Shown piece after piece: positions 58,639 to 64,000 of a stretch of DNA of 64,000 nucleotides; positions within the stretch are counted from its first letter, which is position 1, and every line of letters starts with the position of its first letter. Source of the DNA: Rhododendron vialii (lineage: Eukaryota > Streptophyta > Magnoliopsida > Ericales > Ericaceae); NCBI RefSeq assembly GCF_030253575.1, contig NC_080559.1:28050501-28114500 (forward strand). The letters are read 5' to 3'. Made by a program: the position numbers and the translations under genes. The notes under the pieces are model-generated. The model did no database searches, had not been told where the DNA came from, and was given only the letters and a program-made list of their open reading frames with translations.

Positions 58639-60089
58639 TAAGATTTTCTCTTCAATGTATATGTGTCCTTCTCGACTTTCAAATTTTTTTCGCAAATCTT
58701 GACGCCTCTCAATCATAGCCGTGGATACATTGCTTTCTTTATTTTTGTTTGCTTTTAGGTTCTTTCCCCTTTCATTTTTTACATAGTTTGCATAAAAAAC
58801 ACAGTGTGAAGTTTGATTTCTTTTTAATGTAGACCTCATATTTCATAATATTTTACTTGGCCTATTGAATTTGGTGTTGGACTATATTTTTAGGCCTTCT
58901 TTTTTGAAAAGAAAAAAAAAAACTAGAGGATTAAAGGCTTTCTATATAAAACAATAAACTGGAAAAATTTAGGGGTGGTGGGTTTATGTAATTTGGTGAT
59001 AAAATAGTTTAATTCAATATATTAATTGCATTTTTCGGAATCGTTGTAGTGGCGACCGTCGCCACTTGTCCTCCTTGCAGAGCCAGCCCTAGGCATAAGC
59101 CCACCAGGTGACCGCCTAAGACTTCCAGTTTTTGGCTCAATAATAGTGCCCCGAAATAACAGAATATAATAAATATTCATTATATAAAGTATTTAACGAG
59201 AAGGCTAATGTGGTGCAGTGGTAGGATTCACGCCAAATAGGCAATCGCGAGTTCGAAAATGAAAGGTCTGACCGTCTGAGGCTCAAACTCGCGTCCTATG
59301 GTGCTAAACAGTTGCAACAGCAAATTTTTCACTGAACCACAATGCTACTAATATTGTTTCCTTTATTGAACAAATAATCTATATATTAACATAAGAGACC
59401 CCATTTTCAAATAGCGCCTAACAGCCTCGAAAATTCAGGACCCCGCCTGCCTCCCCTGGCTCCGTCCCCGCAAACGGGACCTATGGTATCCCCACATTTG
59501 TACGTCAAAACATTTACTAAAGCACAAGAGAGAAAAAGTTGGTTAGAACGTGACAAGTTGTGAGAAGACAAAAGGCATGGCTTAGACCACGTAAGGGAGT
59601 GGCTGAGAGCAGCTCGTATCCACATCATCTATTCTTGAATTGAGGCACAAAAGCAACCACAGCGTCTCTCTTGCCTCCTCCACTAATATTAAATATTGTA
59701 TGCCACGGCAAATAAAATACAACATTGATGATAACTACACCCGGACCATAGTGCCACGACATTTATGACCTTGTAAACTTATGAGAAATTATTTTCCAAT
59801 GAGTTGACATAGGTTGGAGAAATGCTCAAAAGACCCTTACGGATTTTAAGGGATCATTGTTAACGCAACTGGACATAATAACTTTCTCGGTAATTAAGGA
59901 CCGTCCTTGAGAAAATGTTGTGAAGGGACTCAGAATCACGCATTTGCATGGATACCGTAAACATGAGTGATTGATGGATTGGAAGTGGAGACCGGTGGGG
60001 TGGGTGAAAGAGATATTTTGATTTTGATTTTGAGTTTTAATTTCAATTTTGTCTTGCAATGATCCTTTTATGAAAGCCAGAATCCTGAG
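58639..60089. other. Intergenic stretch with transposon remnants
   Basis: A remnant beginning near 59082 (GAGCCAGCCCTAGGCATAAG, CCCACCAGGTGACCGCCTAAG) resembles the end of a decayed hAT-like element. At 59203-59265 a tRNA-like phrase (TGGTGCAGTGGTAGGATTC, then CGCGAGTTCGAAAAT) looks like a SINE head fragment. No gene is seen. Confidence 0.4.
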
Positions 60090-60481
60090 AGCATGCATCT
60101 TCAACATTGGCTTTAAACTTGTGGATGTAAATTTTTCAAAAACTTCTGTGACAATTCAACATCCTTCAAAAAAAATCTCTATTACGAATCGCAATGTCAA
60201 AATTTTCAGTTTTTCCTTCAAAAAAATTCTCTATCACGAACCACAATGTCAAAATTTTGCTTCCTTCACAATTTTAAGACATCCTGATTATTATTTTACT
60301 GAAACAAACCAGTTGGCATGACCAATATTTGCTGGATGCCAATTTGGGCAGCAACGCAAAGATGCCAAAAACAATATAAAATTTGAAGCCTACTTTGACA
60401 GCAAGGTTGTAAGGATTAGTTGTGTCAAAACTTGCTCTGCAACTGAAAATTTGATCACTTCTATTGGAGTTGCTCTAATAA
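60090..60481. mobile_element. MITE with CATCTTCAACATTGG-type ends and internal duplication
   Basis: The left end GCATGCATCTTCAACATTGG and the complement of the right end CTATTGGAGTTGCTCTAAT are related inverted repeats. Inside, a unit of about 52 bp starting CCTTCAAAAAAA and containing CACAATGTCAAAATTTT is present twice (60163-60214, 60215-60265). Confidence 0.55.
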
Positions 60482-61501
60482 GATTTGATTATGTTTTACA
60501 TATTATTTATTCTAAGAGATTTGGCGTACGGAATAGTCTTGTCCTGAAGATGATGGTGAAACATTTCAAATTTTGAGGCTACTTAAAGTTTATACCTGGT
60601 CATTAAATTTAGGGCTTCTAAAATTTTTGAGCTGCGCTTTAAGCTCACACAAAAACCCGGTTATTATAAGAAATTCTCTATAAAATGTGCTACAGATTTA
60701 ACCGTAAAGTTATATCTGCAGTAGTTGTATCGAGTACAGCTCTTTAATTAACGAACGTACTATATGAGATTCGGCCTTCTGTGTGGTACGTGTTCCTTTC
60801 TGTCCCCCTGTGGGGATATAGTTAAATGGCATATTCGTCATTAACTGTCTACTGTCACTTATTACTATATCAATAATTAGATTAATATAATAAGTACCAA
60901 TAGAGTACAGGAGCTCAAAGGAAAAAAAACAGGGGACAAAATTGCTACGCTTGCAACAAGATTCTACTTACAAAATTCTTACACGTTAACACTAGGGTGA
61001 AATGGTGGGCTCTAGTACTGACGTGTAATGATGTCGTAAGTACGTGTTGGATTTGATGCTAACCAATTCATTTAAAATCAATTACTGTTAGGTGAAGATA
61101 CAACTTAATCTTTAAAGGACAATATAGAGCCCTGCACTTAGCGATAGACGGATATGAGGGGCTTCGCAATGCTGTCCATACAGCACCGACGTGTGAAGGC
61201 GGTTAGTTCTCCCAATATACTTGCTCCGCGCCAGCAAAAAACGTCTCGAGTGCAGAATGGATGTTGGCCTCGATATTGGCCCCCACAACGTTAACCCTAT
61301 GTTATAGAATTTTGTTGTAAGTGGGCATCTCTCTCTAAAGAAAGAATAAAAAAAATTGTCCACATCACATAAACCCAGTTTAGTTACACAACGGTACCTT
61401 GTCATTGGCTGAAAGAAACTCAAAGCCACACCTCCTCCACCCCAGCTCCCACAGACAAAAAAAGTCAAATACAATACACCCTCAATTCATATGAATGGGC
61501 A
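60482..61501. other. RUP upstream region
   Basis: No gene is recognised. The last 550 bases before the RUP start hold three ACGT-core elements (listed separately) and are probably its promoter and 5' UTR. The 120-codon minus-strand frame at 61112-61474 has no known domain. Confidence 0.45.
60982..61047. promoter_or_regulatory. ACGT-core element cluster upstream of RUP
   Basis: Three ACGT cores lie within 66 bp: CACGTT at 60982-60987 (a T/G-box on the other strand), TGACGTGT at 61019-61026 and ACGTGT at 61042-61047. They are about 455-520 bp before the RUP ATG. bZIP proteins such as HY5 bind these cores, and RUP1/2 are known UV-B- and HY5-responsive genes. Binding here is inference. Confidence 0.35.
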
Positions 61502-62644
61502 ATGAACAAATTCCCAACCCACTCCCATCCCCAAACCGAACCACAGAACCCAAACCCACACCAAGAACCAAACCCAGAAGAAAACGAAAAAGAATCAGAA
61601 GCAGAGAAACCCAGGCGTGAATGGGACTTCACTCTGTCCACGGTTATTTCTTCCAGCGCCGCCACCGGAGCCGTCTCCAACACCGTCGGTGTCATCGAAT
61701 TCGATCCCTCCGGTGCTCTCCTGGCCACCGGAGGGATTGCCCGGAAAATCCGTGTCTACGACTTCAAAACACTATTAATTGAGAATGAAGTGGCTGTTTT
61801 AGACCACAACAGCGCTTGTGACTTTTGCATATGTACTCCGGCCAAGCTGAGCAGCCTCCGTTGGAAACCCGGCTCGGGCGGGCGGGTCGTTGGTTCGGGG
61901 GACTACGACGGGGTCGTGACCGAGTACGACCTCGAGCGGAGAGTGCCCGTCTTCGAACGCGACGAGCACGGCGGGCGGCGGGTGTGGAGCATGGACTACT
62001 CGCATTTGGACCCGGTGCTGGGCGGGTCGGGCTCGGACGACGGGACCATGCAAATGTGGGACCCGCGCTGCGACGGGGGCAGATGCGTGGCCCGCGTCCA
62101 ACCCAGCGTCGGACGGAGCTCCGTTTGCTGCGTGGAGTTTAACCCCTTCGGCGGCGCACTGGTGGCCGTCGGATGCGCCGACAGGAAAGCCTACGGCTAC
62201 GACGTCAGAAAGATGGCGGATCCCGTAACGGTGTTCGACGGGCACTCGAGGGCCGTGTCGTACGTCCGGTTCCTCGACCACCGAACGGTGGTGACGTCGG
62301 GCATCGACGGGTGTTTGAAGATGTGGGACACGGAGGATCAAGGCCCGATTCGCACGTACAAGGGGCACGTGAACAGCCGGAGATTCGTCGGGTTATCGGC
62401 GTGGAGGCGGGGCGGTTTGCTGGCTTGCGGGTCGGAAAGCAACGAGGTCTTCGTGTATGACAAGAGGTGGGGCGAGCCCATTTGGGTTCACGGGTTCGAG
62501 CCGGCAGGTGAGCCGGGGTGCGACCGTGGGTTCGTCAGCAGCGTCTGTTGGAGGCAGGAGGGAGAGGATGGGTGCACCCTTGTGGCCGGTGGGTCGGACG
62601 GGGTTTTGCAGCTGTTTGAGGGTAAGAGGAAGTTGTTTTTATGA
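61502..62644 (+). CDS. RUP2: WD40 protein RUP1/RUP2-like repressor of UV-B signalling
   Basis: This intronless gene encodes 380 residues with a GC-rich body, unlike the neighbouring genes. Residues 1-38 are a hydrophilic Pro/Asn/Glu-rich leader. From about 40 (REWDFTLSTVISSSAATGAV) to the end are seven WD40 blades, for example DPSGALLATGGIARKIRVYD, VVGSGDYDGVVTEYD, LGGSGSDDGTMQMWDPR, VAVGCADRKAYGYDVRK, VVTSGIDGCLKMWD and LVAGGSDGVLQLFEGK. The MWDPR at about 185-189 is a WDxR/DWD-type motif. RUP1 and RUP2 bind the UV-B receptor UVR8, drive its return to the inactive dimer, and act with CUL4-DDB1 complexes; they also affect flowering time. Sequence and length match RUP proteins well. Whether it is RUP1 or RUP2 cannot be settled here. 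A MITE follows 25 bp after the stop. Confidence 0.92.
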   Translation: MNKFPTHSHPQTEPQNPNPHQEPNPEENEKESEAEKPRREWDFTLSTVISSSAATGAVSNTVGVIEFDPSGALLATGGIARKIRVYDFKTLLIENEVAVLDHNSACDFCICTPAKLSSLRWKPGSGGRVVGSGDYDGVVTEYDLERRVPVFERDEHGGRRVWSMDYSHLDPVLGGSGSDDGTMQMWDPRCDGGRCVARVQPSVGRSSVCCVEFNPFGGALVAVGCADRKAYGYDVRKMADPVTVFDGHSRAVSYVRFLDHRTVVTSGIDGCLKMWDTEDQGPIRTYKGHVNSRRFVGLSAWRRGGLLACGSESNEVFVYDKRWGEPIWVHGFEPAGEPGCDRGFVSSVCWRQEGEDGCTLVAGGSDGVLQLFEGKRKLFL

Positions 62645-62669
62645 GGTGAGATTTTTGGTTGGAAGAAAC

Positions 62670-62857
62670 TTATTTACAGAGTGACGCAATTACAGTCGTT
62701 CATTCGCACAATCAATAGTTGCGATTTGTTTTCAATTTTGATCTGTCACGATTAATTGTTACTGGTCACAATTGGTTTTCAATCCAGATCGTCCAAAAAT
62801 AATTTGGATGCACGTGATTGGATTCCGTAAATCCTTATTTACAGAAAGCTCTGTAAA
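62670..62857. mobile_element. MITE-like element in the RUP 3' flank
   Basis: The left end TTATTTACAGAGTGACGC and the complement of the right end TATTTACAGAAAGCTCTGTAAA are related inverted repeats. The layout (TTTACAG ends, GTCCAAAA inside) resembles the element at 58403-58638. It starts 25 bp after the RUP stop codon, so it probably lies in the 3' UTR and may supply the polyadenylation region. Confidence 0.5.
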
Positions 62858-63479
62858 AACGTTTTTCGGTTTTTGGTTATATGTTTTTACAAATTAATTC
62901 ATGATTTGAGAATATTGGATTTAGTTACTGATGATATATAAAGTTTGAAAACTTCAATCAAAGAGAGAGATATAATAAGAGAGGGGCCATTTTTTTTTTT
63001 TGGGGATGAATTTATATAAATATTGCTGACAGATCGTTTCATGCTATATTATGTTATCCTGGACTTCAAGATCTATAGTACTACTCCTCCATACTTTAGA
63101 ATAGCTGGAAATCGTGTATTGTGCATATGCCTTCGCTATAATCAACAATACTCTACTTTAGAATAGCTGGAAATCGTATATTGTGCTTTCGCCTTTGCTA
63201 TAATCAACATTCCAGGTGTTAGCAATTCATTTGGAGCTAATGTTGGCTTTACTCGACCGATTGCAAGGTCTTGATATTAGTTAAGTGTGTGCAAAGTTGG
63301 TCAAGACACCTGGTTATTCTATATATGTAGATATCTACATAATAAGGGAGAATGATTTTTGAATCTTATCTCTCTATAAATCCTAATCATTGGTTTGCTC
63401 CATAAATTTTACTGCTCTCCCTCTCGCTCTATCAAACAATAGTAATTAATTAGATCTCATGTCAAAATTCATATCTCAC
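62858..63479. other. Intergenic stretch, nothing recognised
   Basis: A direct repeat (CTTTAGAATAGCTGGAAATCGT, 63100 and 63162 region) with GCTATAATCAACA occurs twice. No gene is seen. Confidence 0.5.
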
Positions 63480-63503
63480 TCTCTCCTCCTCCTCCTCCTC
63501 CTC

Positions 63504-63568
<65 letters not shown>
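63480..63568. repeat. Compound microsatellite (CTC)n(CT)n(CA)n
   Basis: About 8 CTC units, about 14 CT units and about 15 CA units in direct succession. Confidence 0.95.
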
Positions 63569-63569
<1 letters not shown>

Positions 63570-64000
63570 TCTTCTAGCTCTCCGCTCCTAAAGGCTACGC
63601 TCCCCCGGCCTTGTGATTTTTTTTGAGAACAAACACCCCTCTAGATTAGTTTTGGTCACGAATCCAATCATTTACTCCTCCTCCTATCTCTCTATCATTT
63701 CAATAGTTTTATAATTCATTTTAGTTGTGTTCAAAATGCGTTGTGCCGCGCCTTCAGGCACGGGTAAACCCTAGTGTCTATAAAATAAAGGAGCTCAGTT
63801 TTCAAATCTTAATGTCCTACGTAAATCCAACGGAACGGTCTAGCTTTTTCCCATCTACATAAATCTCCATCCTTCATTCTACATTCCTTTCAAGTTTTAC
63901 ACGTTTTTCTGATATGGAAGAAGACTAAACATATCAAAAAATTCTGTTACCTAAGAAATGCACTAATTATGAGAAAATAAAAGTCTAATCCTATTTCATA
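63569..64000. other. Right edge, nothing recognised
   Basis: No gene or clear element is visible up to the end of the window. Confidence 0.4.

Noticed and set aside
61799-62368. 189-codon minus-strand frame opposite RUP
   Set aside because: It is the shadow of a GC-rich WD40 gene; its Ala/Arg/Pro/Val-rich product has no domain, and the plus-strand protein is clearly real.

Overview
This is nuclear DNA from a flowering plant, almost certainly a eudicot. The evidence is GT-AG spliced genes with AT-rich introns, plant-only families (CLE peptide, E-type PPR editing factor, RUP WD40 repressor, SF1 with an added RRM), tRNA-derived SINEs including Au-like copies, many short inverted-repeat transposons, and long CT/CTC microsatellites. 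The species cannot be named from the sequence. I see no bacterial, organellar or viral gene cluster.

Layout. (1) 0.86-1.12 kb, minus: a CLE signalling peptide with a variant peptide motif. (2) 4.4-7.5 kb, minus: a two-exon membrane steroid-binding protein whose intron holds a roughly 1.1-kb inverted repeat. (3) 7.6-16.2 kb: gene-poor. It holds a GC-rich gene-like island between palindromic repeats, a 5'-truncated LINE with target-site duplication, a 2.67-kb solo LTR with 5-bp target duplication, and a tandem array built from a tRNA-like unit. (4) 16.2-18.2 kb, minus: a two-exon F-box/LRR protein. (5) 18.2-25.0 kb: gene-poor, with several MITEs and microsatellites. (6) 25.0-27.6 kb, plus: a small complex I subunit in two exons. 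(7) 29.2-35.7 kb, plus: a 14-exon SEND1/GEN-type flap endonuclease. (8) 36.4-38.55 kb, minus: splicing factor SF1/BBP in one coding exon behind a probable 5'-UTR intron. (9) 42.5-44.2 kb, plus: an intronless E-class PPR protein matching MEF21. (10) 46.7-54.2 kb, minus: the mismatch-repair gene MSH3 in 12 exons. (11) 54.3-61.4 kb: gene-poor, with SINEs and MITEs. (12) 61.5-62.6 kb, plus: an intronless GC-rich WD40 gene, RUP1/2. (13) 62.7-64 kb: a MITE, then a compound microsatellite.

The genes are ordinary single-copy plant loci and do not form a pathway. They cover peptide signalling, ER membrane scaffolding, ubiquitin ligation, respiration, DNA repair (SEND1, MSH3), splicing, organelle RNA editing and UV-B signalling. 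From memory, F-box, MSBP2 and SEND1 match Arabidopsis At3g48880, At3g48890 and At3g48900, so part of the order looks like retained microsynteny. Exon borders were placed by hand from splice sites and reading phase; MSH3 and SEND1 keep an open frame across every junction. No clear new biological system was found. The best leads are the intronic long inverted repeat, the tRNA-like tandem array, the palindrome-bearing 98-bp duplication, the variant CLE peptide and the flanked GC-rich island.
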